This document shows positions 23,969-34,125 of a stretch of DNA of 64,000 bases, piece after piece. The translations under genes were made by a program, and so were the position numbers. Source of the stretch: Corylus avellana (lineage: Eukaryota > Streptophyta > Magnoliopsida > Fagales > Betulaceae); the NCBI RefSeq assembly GCF_901000735.1, contig NC_081544.1, positions 13,864,630 through 13,928,629 on the forward strand. The letters are read 5' to 3'. Below the pieces are notes generated by a model. It had not been told where the DNA came from. It did not search any database and saw only the letters and a program-made list of their open reading frames with translations. How positions within the stretch are numbered: the stretch's first letter is position 1; each line of letters opens with the position of its first letter.

Positions 23969-24781
23969 ATTATTTATTTTTTTTGTTTTTGGATGAATAA
24001 GCAACTTCATTAACAAAACAAACCAAGAACACATCAACAACTAATACAAGCCTGAGAACAGACTGAAAACAGCCTACATAGAGGCCAAAAAACACCAAAA
24101 CAGCGGAAAAAAACTCTAGCTTACAGCCCAAAACAATTAGACCAAACCCTTACAGAGGGCTAAACAAAAGCCTAAGCAAGCTTTCATTTTATGGCTTGCC
24201 ATGAAGGATAGGTTGGTTACAGGAGTAAGGTTGCTGAGTTGGGGTTATAGAGGAGATATTCAATGCTGTTTTTGTAGGAATCAAATGGAGAGCCGAAACC
24301 ATTTATTTTTTGAATGCAGCTTTTGTTATAGAATTTGGAAGTTTTGTATGACTAGATGCAAAGTGGCTAACCCCCCTATTATATGGGAGGATATTCTTCA
24401 GTTGGGATGTAGTTCTTGGAGGTGTAACACTCTTAAAGGCTTGCTTTGTAGGCTGGCTTTGGGTTCTGCAGTTTATAACATTTGGTGCACTAGAAATGAA
24501 ATTAGGCATGCAGGCCATTCACACACTGAGGAGCAGATTTTGAAGAAAGTATTGTGGGAAGTTCGTTCTAGAATTGTTGGGAAAGGAAAGTTCCCAAGGA
24601 CTAAGGAGAATATGGTACTCTGCTCCTTATGGAACTTGTCTGAAAGTCTGTTTTGTTGATGATATGTTGCAGGTTTTTTGTGGTTTGTTCATGGTTTTGA
24701 GGATATTCTGTTTCCTCTGTAAAGGGTGTTGCTGCAGATTTTATATGTGGCTTGTTCGAGGATAGGGGTTTCTTTTTTTCC
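23969..24781 (-). mobile_element. inverted (twin-primed) LINE insertion
   Basis: TCAACTCAGTT flanks the block on both sides (23958-23968 and 24782-24792). The left part, about 23969-24190, is a LINE 3' end on the minus strand: 3' untranslated words, TTAATGAAGTTGCTTATTC, then an A-rich tail. The right part, about 24190-24781, is LINE coding sequence and following 3' UTR on the plus strand. Head-to-head halves between one target duplication are the product expected from twin priming. Confidence 0.88.
24201..24659 (+). pseudogene. LINE ORF2 C-terminus (zf-RVT) in the inverted half
   Basis: The frame reads LLSWGYRGDIQCCFCRNQME and SRNHLFFECSFCYRIWKFC, the zinc-binding zf-RVT domain at the end of LINE ORF2 (pattern CX2C, H, C). 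It continues to a TGA after SLWNLSESLFC. There is no RNase H after it, so this LINE family differs from the one at 4061-6270. The reading enters from the inversion junction, so the start is not a real initiation codon. Confidence 0.88.
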
Positions 24782-24792
24782 TCAACTCAGTT

Positions 24793-25718
24793 GTTAATTC
24801 TTTTGTTTTTCTAATTTCCTTTTTTCTCTGTGTTTTCTTTTTCTTTATTATGTCTCTTTAACGGGCTAGAGAAGGAGCTTTCTCTGCTTTCCAAATGCAA
24901 TGTTGCATAATTTCTAGGATTTGGGAGGAAGAAGTCATTTATAGCTCGCATTAGGTGCAATTAATAAGAGTTTGTGTTGTTTTGTGAATTTTGAAATGAT
25001 CTCTGAGTTGATCACAGAGTATGAATTTCTATGTTGCTACAAAGGATTGGTGATAATTGTCAACATGCTTGCTAAAGTGGGATAGGAGCACAAGCTTTGA
25101 ATAAGATAAACATATTCAATAAAGCATTCTAGTGTGAGATAAAAGAGGATTATGATTTATTAGATATTCTTAAAAAATCGCAAAGAAAGAAGGACTGAAT
25201 TTGTTCTTGTGGGATTTGTCAAATATATGTTGAGGAGATTCTAGCTTTTGTTGATATTGACATTTGGCACTGTTTTTTCCATCCTTTTCTTCTCTTGGGC
25301 CTCAACACAGTTTGGTAGACATCATAGCAAGTGAAAGAATGTGGTTCTAAACGTTCAACTACTTTAAGTAAGAGTCCCACTTTTATTCTATTCTTGACAG
25401 AGAGGAGAGGAAGAATTAGGGTAGAGTAAAAAGTAACTTGAAAGTACCCGTGCAAGTGCTTCTTGTTATGAAGTGAACGCCTGCTCCATGGTCATTACAA
25501 ATTAGTGTAATTTCTTTCCTATTATGTTCACGTGGAAGCTTAGAAAGAGGAATATATATATATTTTCTGTAGTACTCTAACCTAATGATGTATTTTCTGT
25601 AGGTTATCATTTGTTTTTTGGTTTCAATTTCAATTTGAGATAACTAATAATTTAATGGTGGGTAAAGTTTAGTCTTGCTGACATCAAATATTTTTTTTTT
25701 GGGATTTAATTATTGCAG
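24793..25718. other. spacer before the PDAP1-family exons
   Basis: No exon recognised. It is likely the intron or flank of the captured gene that follows. The target repeat of the LINE shows that 23968 and 24793 were contiguous before that insertion. Confidence 0.45.
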
Positions 25719-26677
25719 TTGCTGGTACTTCTTCCCGTCCTCGCATTTTCAGAAAGGTCTCTCTCTCTCTCTGTCTCTCTCTCTCTCTCTCACACACACA
25801 CTCACTCACTCACACACATTTTGTAGCAATGCAGATTATTGATTAATTGAAAGTGCCATTGATTCTGCAACAAGAGTCTGTTATGGAATAGGTTGCCTTT
25901 CTTGTTTCTTATTATTGAGTTGTTTTATGTTCTTATGCATCACTTTTTCCATAAATTTGATGTAATTAGCAAGAAGCTGAATATGAAGAGGAAGTATCTG
26001 AGGAAGAAGGATCTGAAGAAGAATCTGAAGGAAATAATGAAGTTAGTAATAATGACCAGCTTTTACTTTGATGGCTTTATTGTGCTTATGTTTTGGATTG
26101 TTTTATGGGTGTTGCTCATCAACATGATTCCATTGTCTTTTTCTCAACTAATGTTTAGCAGAAGCTGAAAGGCACTCAAGGTATTATCCAGATTGAAAAT
26201 CCTAATTTGGTAAAGCCAAAGTCCTTGAAAGCCAGAGATATCGATGTAAGCTCCACCAAATTTTCTCATGCATTCTTCATTTATTAACTTATGCCAAAAA
26301 AAGAAGTAATGTTTTTTCTTCCCATGTAGTTGGGGAAACAATTGAACTTTCAAGGCGTGAAAGGTTTGTTAATGGTCACTTTTGTTCTTCAAGAGGACAA
26401 TTTATGTTCTATTTCGAAGTGGGAGTCCATATTTTTTTATTTTTTATTTTTAAATATATCTTTGTGGTTTTCTTTGATTCTTTTTCAGTCCTATGACACA
26501 AATCTTCATTGAAGTACATACTTCTTTATACTTTTAACAGATTTGCATGTAAAGCAATTGTATTTATTATCAACTTTTGTGTATCATGCAGAGAGGAGAT
26601 AGAGAAACAGAAAACTCATGAGCGATATATGAAATTGCAAGAACAGGGGAAAACAGAACAAGCTAAGAAAGATTTAG
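25719..26677 (+). pseudogene. captured exons of the 28-kDa heat- and acid-stable phosphoprotein gene (PDAP1 family)
   Basis: Five exons with introns retained: 25719-25756 (AGTSSRPRIFRK), 25970-26041 (QEAEYEEEVSEEEGSEEESE), 26162-26245 (KGTQGIIQIENPNLVKPKSL), 26331-26364 (GETIELSRRE) and 26592-26677 (EEIEKQKTHERYMKLQEQGK). The order and text match the family covered by human PDAP1 and its plant homologues. The first exons and the end (RLALIRQQRAEAAKKREEE region) are missing. Exon 4 is one base short for its reading frame if spliced at the visible AG, so a spliced product would shift frame. Introns are preserved, so the capture was at DNA level, not through an mRNA. The cellular role of the family is poorly defined. 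Confidence 0.9.
25756..25815. repeat. (TC)n/(CA)n compound microsatellite
   Basis: A run of TCTC words passes into CACACACTCACTCACTCACA at the start of the intron after the first PDAP1-family exon. Confidence 0.9.
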
Positions 26678-27462
26678 GTAATAAATCATGATAAATTACT
26701 CCTTTTCACTTTTAATTGTTGGTTCTAAGTGGTGGTGTGTGTAATGTAGGTTATGGATATTATTTTTAAAGATACAGATAAAACTTGGCTTGTAAAATTA
26801 TTTTTTTCATCAAATTACAAACTGATAAGATTGTATTGTAGTTACAAATACTTTTATTGCCTCCTCCTTTCATGCTTCTATGTTGCTTAAAATTGACTGA
26901 ATCTTGATGGCTGATTGACTAAGATTAAATAGAAAGTTGCACTCTTCTACTCCATGAGGAGGTATATAACTGTTTGAACATGACCCTTTTTAAGTAATGT
27001 ATTTTTCTTATATTCTTGCTTTTGAATAATGTTATTCTGGAGTTTTTTCTTTCCTGGTTCAAGCGTGTAGTGTTTGCATATGAATTCTCTCTCTCTCTCT
27101 CTTCCAGGCATCATAGAAGCATTACTGCACTTACAAGCACATACGGGAAAGAGAATATTGATGAAGAATGGTGCACTTCTGACCTATATGGCTTTTTTGT
27201 TATTTTGTTTTTATAAATAAGATTCCTTTCTTTTTTCATAACTGAAAATGGTTTTGGAAATTTTCAGTAAGTTGTTTTTGAGTAATCGAGAAGTAGGATG
27301 TCCAGAATTTAAGTGAGTTATATCTGTTGTCCTATATGCTCTGCAAATCTTGGTTATCTTTGTTTACACTATGATGTATTGCACGTGCCATATCAATATA
27401 TATATATATATATATATGTTTTTTTTTTTTTTTTTTGAGTTTTGAGTTTTTTAATTCATTAG
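26678..27462. other. spacer between captured exons and the right CACTA arm
   Basis: No conserved exon is seen. A CCAG at about 27104 followed by a short open frame is a possible last exon of the captured gene, but its translation does not match the family. A (TA)n run is at about 27398-27417, and a T run leads into the arm. Confidence 0.45.
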
Positions 27463-28110
27463 TGGCAACCTATAAGTTGCCGCTAATTACAGACAAATAG
27501 CGGCAACTTTAAGTTGCCGCTAATGATAGAGGAATAGCGGCAACTCCAAGTTGCCGCTATTGACTTTTTTCAATTTTTTTTTTAAAATTTTCTTATATCA
27601 TTAGCGGCAACTCTATGTCGCCGCTAATGACAGACAAATAGCGGCAACTATAAGTCGCCGGTAATACTGGAGAAATAGCGGCAACTATGGGTTGCCGCTA
27701 ATGATAGAAGAATAGCGGCAACTCCAAGTTGCCGCTATTGACTTTTAATTTTTTTTTTTTTTTAATTTTCTTATATCATTAGCGGCGACTTTATGTTGCC
27801 GCTAATGACAGACAAATAGCGGCAACTTAAGGGTCATCGCTAATGACATACAAGTAGCGGCAACTTAAGGGTCGCCGCTAATGATACATAATAGCGGTAA
27901 CCGTAGAACCATTTTGAACCATTTTTCCTGGCAAAAAAAAATGTATTAGCGGCGACTTAAAGTTGCCGCTAATGAGTTGTCATTAGCAGCAACTTTGAAA
28001 GTTGCCGGTATTTAGCTTTACCGTCCACTTACTACCAACCACCAAATAGCGGCCGCGTGTTGCCGGTATTTGTAAATAGCGGCAACTTGGGGTCGCCGCT
28101 AATGACCATA
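27463..28110. repeat. right subterminal repeat array of the CACTA element
   Basis: About twenty copies of TAGCGGCAACT and AGTTGCCGCTAAT alternate in opposite orientation, followed by the terminal ATTTTTGTAGTG. The word types match the left arm, but the spacers differ (GACAGACAAATAGCGG here). Confidence 0.92.
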
Positions 28111-28128
28111 ATTTTTGTAGTGATTACC

Positions 28129-28535
28129 TGTGTCGGAATTTCGTTAAATGAGAAAATGCCAAATAGCTGCCGCAAGATATTTGAATCCACTGAGCTTCCA
28201 ATGTATATTAAACAATCATCACCATTCTTAAGAAGATAAATTCTCCCATCATTCGTGTGTTCGCTAGAAAGAGGAATCGCAGCAAGAACAAGAGATTCAT
28301 CACCCTCCTGTCAGCTTGCAAAAGGTTACCACTGGTATTAAATCAATTTAGGAACATCACCCAATATAATTAATAAGCACAGTTCGAACCTTTGAATTAA
28401 GGTCATGGATAGCCACCATCCTGGGCTACACAAATGGAATTGCCAATGGAGTAGAAATGGAGGACACATAATTGATCCAAAAAGATTGTTCATCTATTGT
28501 TCCATCAGTTCGCAATCCCTTACTCTTAATTAATG
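28129..28535 (-). pseudogene. SEC24: SEC24-like COPII coat gene, two upstream exons
   Basis: Minus-strand exons 28390-28535 and 28129-28307. The first reads LIKSKGLRTDGTIDEQSFW and INYVSSISTPLAIPFV, then a TAG where the family has Tyr (VYPRM), then PRMVAIHDLNSK. The second reads IPLSSEHTNDGRIYLLKNG and DDCLIYIGSSVDSNILRQLF. Near its end one base is missing, so the family EIPTQ becomes EFRHR; the next exon (10723) starts in the phase expected without the deletion. Both exons have AG acceptors and GT donors. The CACTA element starts five bases past the GT donor at 28128. Exons further upstream should lie to the right but are not seen before the second CACTA element. Confidence 0.88.
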
Positions 28536-29013
28536 CTGAAAAGGAACAAAAGAATGAAAGTTTTGAACTCGTTCACTAAACTTCCTAAGAAGCTGAACCA
28601 TACCCTTCCCATGATTCAAAATATTAACCAATGGAAGACACTTGTTTCAAGACAGTGGCATCATTAATAACAGAAAATACAACAAATCTCTAGAGAAAAT
28701 GAAGATTAATTTTAAACTTGTATAGAGTAAAATCTATCTTAAACATTTAAAATCAAGAAAAAATAAAAATAAAAAGAAGCTCACTTATTTTTATGCTAGG
28801 AAAGAGGGTGAAAATTCTTTTGTGAAGGAGAGGGCCGGGGGGGTTGGGGGGTAACAAAGTGAGACCTCATTGACACCCATTTTACTTGTAAAAAATATGG
28901 CACTCAACTTCAGATAGGCTAATTGTTTGTTCATGTAAGACGTGTCACCTTAACATGTGACACCCACAGGGTTTAGTATATGACCACTTGATAGGGGGAA
29001 AGGAATGTGAATT
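28536..29013. other. spacer between SEC24 exons and the second CACTA element
   Basis: Probably SEC24 intron sequence at first, then the left arm of the second CACTA element. I found no CACTA terminus and no repeat array here, so the left end of that element appears lost. A G-rich patch is at about 28830-28852. Confidence 0.45.
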
Positions 29014-30293
29014 TATCACGACGAGAGGCCTGTACGAGCTCCTGTTGAAGGCTCTAAGTTGAATCATCTGGCTGCAGATGCAGGTGCAAGCACAGATCAG
29101 AGTGGCAATATCCACGCCATATTACGTGATTTATTCGGCATGCATGATGTCAGGGAAGACAACGTTGAGCCTTAAGTCGTGGTGTAGGGTGATGAAGAAC
29201 ATATTGTGCATGATGAAGCTGACGGAGGTGACACACAAAAGTACGAGGACTTGCTTAAAAAGGCAGACAAGCCACGTCACGAGAAGACCAGACATAGAAA
29301 ACTTAGTGCCACTGTACATCTGTACAACTTGAAGTATGTGGGTGAACTTAGTAACACGATATTCTCATCTTTCCTCGAGTTCATCAATTAGTTGCAACTT
29401 GCAGATGATGGTGGTCTACCAGTTAATACATATGAGGCCAAAAGATTTCTAAGGGACATGGGACTCGGGTATGAGAAGATTTTGGCATGTTGTAATGACT
29501 GTATATTGTTCTAGAAGGGCAACAAGGACTTAGATTCGTGTGTTAAATGTGGAGAATCTAAGTGGAAGGACGAAATTCATTTAGACAAGAATGGCCAACC
29601 CATATCGCCGAGTAAGAGACGTCCGGTGGAGGTGTTGTGGTGGTTTCCAATCATACCACGACTACAGAGGTTGTTTATGTCGCAGCATACCACGCCCTAT
29701 ATGAGGTGGCATGCAGACGGCTGCACACAAGACGGCATATTGAGGCATCCAGTCGACGGTGAAGCATAGAAATCATTTGATAATTTACATCCAAAATTTT
29801 CATCAGACAGTAGGAACGTAAGGCTTGGCATAACCTCAGATGGGTTTAATCCTTTTGGAAACATGAGCACATCCCGTGGCACTTGGCTTGTGATGCTTGT
29901 ACCGTACAACTTGCCTCCTTAGACGTGCATGAAACAAACGTCTTTCATATTATCCCTGATTATTCCAGGCCCAAGTTCGCCTGAAATGGATATAGATGTC
30001 TACCTTCAACCTTTAATTGAGGAATTACAAGAATTATGGAATATAGGGGTACGCACATTTGATGTCTCCACGAAGAAGAATTTTGCGCTGCCAGCGTAGT
30101 TGATGCGGACAATTAATGACTTTCCCGCATACGCAGATTTGTCTGGATGGCCTACGAGGGGTGGAAAGGCATGTCCTTGCTGTATGCATTCAACAAGGTC
30201 TATATGGTTGAAACACGGGGAAAAAAGTTTACTTTATGGGGCATAGGTGATACTTGCCCACAGATCATTTGTGGAGGCGGAACAAAAGAACAT
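29014..30293 (+). pseudogene. TNP2 transposase, first part, with many stops
   Basis: The frame opens at YHDERPVRAPVEGSKLNHL and passes into the Tnp2 domain: YEAKRFLRDMGLGYEKILAC, CVKCGESKW, PRLQRLFMS, MRWHADG, NVRLGITSDGFNPFGNMS, and INDFPAYADLSGW. At least seven in-frame stops are present; three replace a Trp conserved in the family (CILF*K, DGEA*KSFD, NLPP*TCMK), each a TGG to TAG change. A one-base shift occurs near 30268, after which WRRNK runs into the MULE target site. The transposase-associated N-terminal domain is missing. Confidence 0.9.
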
Positions 30294-30600
30294 GGAAAAA
30301 ATGTAGCTTACGCCCCTGAAGTTTCAGGAGTTTTTCAGTTTTAACCCCAAAGTTCAAAAATTGGCAATGTACCTCCTTGAAGTTTAAAAAATGTTCAATT
30401 TAAACCCTCCGTTAAATTTTTTCGTCTAAATGGATGGAACTCACTCCACGTGCTTCTCACATGACTTATTAACCCATTATCTTATAATTTTGCCCTCAAT
30501 CTAACCTAATGGGTTTACGTGATTACCCTCCCCCTTTTGAACCCCACCCACACGTTGCTCCTCATCTTTTTAACTCCAACAAACCCACATAAGAACAAAC
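30294..30600 (+). repeat. MULE left terminal inverted repeat
   Basis: Shared words with the right end in inverse order include GAAGTTTCAGGAGTTTTTCA, GTTCAAAAATTGGCAATGTA, AACCCTCCGTTAAATTTTT, AAATGGATGGAACTC and CAATCTAACCTAATGG. The limit near 30600 is where the match fades. Confidence 0.93.
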
Positions 30601-31217
30601 CTGAAGCACAACAACGTGAAGAGATTCCAGAACTCTCATACTCCTAGCCTAGCAATAGCAACGAACTCGTGGAGATTTCTTCGCCATTTCTTATGAGGTA
30701 TGCCCTAATTTCAGAATATGAGATCATCTATTGTTTTAGGGTTTTGTGTCAAATGATGTGTTTTGTTTAAAATTGGGGGTTTTGTAGGAATATTGTTTAG
30801 GGGAATATTATATGCCTCTTGTTTATTCTTCTTTATTATGGTTTAGCTTCCAATAAACATTACTTTTTTCATGCTACAACGATTAATAGATGAATTAACT
30901 ATGTAGTGAACGGTTGTAAGCACTTGTAGCTTGGTTGGCTGTCGTTATTTTCTGTGGTCTGAGGTAGTAGTTAATAAAATGCTACGTAATTAATTAAAGA
31001 AGGAGAGGAGCAGACAAAGCTCAACAGTATAAGCCCGAAGCTTAGCCTGAAATAAGCTTCCTCCACTCATCTTCTTCTTTAATTATTTTGCCAAAAAAGA
31101 ATAGCGTAGGTTTCAGAATACCTTGGTCACAAGCATGCATTATTACCCCTTTGAAATGTGAAAAACAATAAAACAAATGTGCAAGCGAACTAATTATGTA
31201 TTACTATATCATGTAGA
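30601..31217. other. MULE region upstream of the GRF gene
   Basis: Probable promoter and leader of the GRF gene. GATTTCTTCGCCATTTCTTATGAG|GTATGCC near 30675-30700 looks like a non-coding exon with a splice donor. No other gene is seen. Confidence 0.4.
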
Positions 31218-31866
31218 ATGGATACCTCAAATGAAGGTGCAAGCTTTTTTGGTTAAGCTCATAGCAGTTCTTCATCTATGATGTGGCGCATTTGCTTCTG
31301 CGAGCGGCCGACTATTGTCAAAACTACTAACACTGAGAAAAACTTTGGAAGGAGGTTTGTGAGTTGCGAAAACTGGAAGGCAAGTACTTGATATTTTATG
31401 TAATCAATATATGAACTGTCATTGTTTGCTGCTTTTGTTTAGTTTATTCAATTAATTTATGTTGGTAATTGTTAGTTGTAGTGTGTTTGATAGATTAACC
31501 AAGATTGTGGTTTCTTTGAATGGCTTGATCCTAGAATGTGCTCCTTTGGTAAGAAGGTAGTACATCGTTTGCATCGAAGGCATGAATATTTGGAGGCTCA
31601 AGCGAAATGATATGAAATATTGGTTGAAGTTGAAGTTGGGAAGTGAGAGCAGAAAATGAGAAAAAAAAACTGTTCAGCTGAAGGTAGAAATTGAGAGTGA
31701 AGCTTGGCATATGAAGGAACAATTGCTGAATAAGATATCCCAGTATTGTAAACAAATCGAGATTGTGGACATAAAGATGAATGCAATGAAGAAGAATTAG
31801 CATACAATCATTGTGTGTTCATGGATCGTAATGATGTGTGCATTATTCATGTTCTTCTTTGGATAG
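31218..31866 (+). pseudogene. GRF zinc-finger, coiled-coil, membrane-tail protein gene in the MULE
   Basis: Exon 1 (31218-31379) starts MDTSNEGASFFG and holds CFCERPTIVKTTNTEKNFGR and RFVSCENWK; exon 2 starts at 31494 with NQDCGFFEWLDPRMC. Together these give the GRF-type finger (C, C, GRRF, C, C-x-FFEW-x-D). Then comes a helix-rich stretch (WHMKEQLLNKISQYCKQIEI) and a hydrophobic C-terminus (HTIIVCSWIVMMCALFMFFF) before TAG. Small plant proteins with this finger, coiled coil and tail are common; their function is not established. The donor of exon 1 reads AAG|GCAAGT, a GC-AG intron. A TAA at codon 13 and a TGA plus a frame change in exon 2 show decay. The gene runs toward the transposase gene. 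Confidence 0.8.
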
Positions 31867-32034
31867 ATTCCCAATGGTCACCATGTTTGCAAATTAGGTC
31901 GTGTGATGTTGTCCTGAGGTTGGTCGTTATGGTGGAGCTAGTGGATCGTGCTGTAGTTTTTTGTTGTGGTTTTGTGATATGTTAATATATTAACCAATGT
32001 GTAGTATGATAGAACTATGTAGTCGTATGTGGGG

Positions 32035-32260
32035 TTATTTTGTTAAAGACATTAGTCCCTATGTTGGATCATGAATTTGCCAACTCTATTAGTCCTATGT
32101 GGGATTTGTTTAGTTTAACGGCTTTAGTTCTATGTGAGATTTGTTTAGTTGAAAGGCATTAGTCCCATATGAGATTTGTTTAGTTTAAGGGTTTAGGCCC
32201 TAAACCCTAAACTGGAGTTAAACCCTAGTTTAACTCCATTAGTCCCAAGTGTGATTTATT
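32035..32260. repeat. short tandem repeat of TTAGTCC(C)TATGTGGGATTTG words
   Basis: About four degenerate units of roughly 55 bases, with ATTAGTCCTATGTGGGATTT and GTTTAGTTTAA, then a patch with CCCTAAACCCTAAAC, a telomere-like word, at about 32200-32216. Confidence 0.75.
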
Positions 32261-32330
32261 TTGCATTATTGTGTTGAAGACCTTATTGTGTTCAAGACCT
32301 TCCAACGAGTATGTAGTGGATAAAAAGAAT

Positions 32331-32763
32331 ATACCAAAAATACTAATGCTGTACATTACATTGAAAGATCCTCATACCAAAACAACATACCAAAAATACT
32401 AAAGCTGTACATTACATTGAAATATCCTCATACCAAAACAACATACCAAAAAATATCAAAGCTGTACATTACATTGAAAGATCCTCATACCAAAACAACG
32501 TACCAAAAATACCAAAGCTGTATATTACATTGAATGTATTGAAATATCCTCATACCAAAACAACATACCAAAAATACCAAAGCTATACATTACATTGAAA
32601 GATCCTCATACCAAAACAACATACCAAAAATATCAAAGCTGTATATTACATTGAATGTATTGAAATATCCTCATACCAAAACAACAAACCAAAAATACCA
32701 AAGTTGTACATTACATTGAAATATCCTCATACCAAAACAAATACCAAAAATATCAAAGCTGTT
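32331..32763. repeat. 56-bp minisatellite in the MULE
   Basis: Seven units and a partial eighth, each with ATACCAAAAATACCAAAGCT, GTACATTACATTGAAAGATC and CTCATACCAAAACAAC. Two units have a 9-base addition (TGTATTGAA). The array lies between the 3' ends of the two convergent genes of the MULE. Confidence 0.93.
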
Positions 32764-32948
32764 GCTAACAAACATCGAAAGTTCGGCATCAATTACAAAC
32801 GACAAAAACATAGCAAATCACATTTACATGTCATTGTACTAAACTTAGCAACTAACATACCAAAACAACAAATTTACATGTCATTGTAGATAACACCTAA
32901 CATAGCAAAACTAAATTGTGATAATTTACAAGTATAAAACATTTCTGG

Positions 32949-34118
32949 CTATGGCTTCCAATCTGGATTTTTTCTTTTCCTCTTGGCTTCCATAATTTTT
33001 ATTCCCTTTTTGACTGTTGTAACAATGTGTTTGCCTTTCACTTGGTTTGATGATGAAGAAGCATTTACACCACCTCTGCCTGCCATAGATGGTGTTCCAC
33101 CACCCCTAGCTGCACTACGCCTTGCTGCCCCACCCCTGGCTGCACCACCCCTTGCTGCACTACCCTTGACTGCCCCACCCTTTGTTGCCCCACCCTTGGC
33201 TGCACCACCCCTAGTTCTAGTTGATACAGTTGAACCACCTCTTGTTAATAGACCTTTTCTTGTAGATCTTGAACTTCGGCCACCCCTAGTCAATGGCCCT
33301 CTTCTTACAGCAGTTTTAGTTTCACAATCATCTTCAGTTAGGTCAATGTGTATTGGGCCAGTTTTTTTTTTTTTTGGGAACACTTTGACAAATACCAGCT
33401 ATCCGATCCGAACGGTGAGTCCTTGTTGCAGGCCCTCCTATGGACAACTTAGGAAGTACTAGATCATTTGTTAAGGCTCTAAGTGACGCACCCCATGCTG
33501 GAGGTAGTACAATGCCTACACCAAATCCATGTTCATGAATAACAGATTTAGGTGGAGGTGATACTCTTCCTTCATCAGCAGATATAGTGGGAGGTGATAC
33601 TCTTCCTTCGACAGCACCCCCAGTGGGTGGTAATTCTCTGCGTACATCAGCGAATCCAGGGGGAGGTGTGTGCTCTCACTCGTCAACAAGCTGTGGGATG
33701 TCAATTTCCTTTCTCTTGGAATGTGCACTAACACTTGTAGATGCTTTCCTATTGGATATGCCCTTCTTCTTTATATGTTAAAAAAAAAAAAAAAAAGTTA
33801 TATAAAAGATAATTAGGAGGGTAAAAAAAAACCCTAATAGAAAACAGGTATGAGGTTAGATTTAATTACCATAAAAACAGTAGATGATTGAGGACCTAAT
33901 AGTCCACCACCACATAATGCCCTAATTAAAGACATATCCTGCTAAAAAACAAAATTAGTTGAGAATGATGGCAAATAGCATTTAAGTTTTAGCACAATTG
34001 TTCTACAATAACATGTTAAACAATGGACTACAATAATACCAGATCATTGAAGTACCTTCTCCATAACTTTTTGTTTGTTTTTGCTAACTTCAGGTGTATT
34101 GGAACCATCCATTTGTGA
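32949..34118 (-). pseudogene. C-terminal exons of the MULE transposase gene (basic, RGG-rich)
   Basis: Three minus-strand exons with GT/AG limits: 34056-34118 (SQMDGSNTPEVSKNKQKVME), 33870-33938 (DMSLIRALCGGGLLGPQSST) and about 32949-33780. The last one begins KKGISNRKASTSVSAHSKRK, continues PPPGFADVRRELPPTGG and TGPIHIDLTEDDC, and ends in a long basic tail of RGG, KGG and RGGAA repeats and KRKRKNPDWKP before the stop. The first exon is a copy of the one at 41917-41985 on the other side of the E1 insertion, so these exons belong to the transposase gene upstream. A stop (LVDE*EHTPP) and a slipped A14 run (near 33362) break the frame. The RGG tail suggests nucleic-acid binding; this is inference. 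Confidence 0.72.
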
Positions 34119-34125
34119 CTGCACA

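Larger units (their letters stand above)
11410..28123 (+). mobile_element. 16.7-kb CACTA (En/Spm-type) transposon carrying host gene fragments
   Basis: The left end starts CACTACAAGAAAT and the right end is the inverse, ATTTTTGTAGTG, ending at 28123. Both are flanked by ATT (11407-11409 and 28124-28126), the 3-bp duplication typical of this superfamily. Both ends continue into dense arrays of TAGCGGCAACTT and its inverse, the kind of subterminal repeats bound by TNPA-type proteins. SEC24 exons lie outside on both sides, which independently supports the boundaries. Contents from left: subterminal array, GATC-rich tandem array with a solo LTR, an NPY-type exon, a SINE, an eL34 fragment, a truncated TNP2, a twin-primed LINE, PDAP1-family exons and the right array. 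The truncated TNP2 makes it non-autonomous. Confidence 0.95.

Noticed and set aside
32200..32216. CCCTAAACCCTAAAC as an interstitial telomere
   Set aside because: Only about two units; such AAACCCTAA words are common in plant promoters and leaders.
32983..33462. Plus-strand 159-codon Pro/Ala/Leu-rich frame
   Set aside because: It is the antisense shadow of the RGG-rich last exon of the MULE transposase gene.
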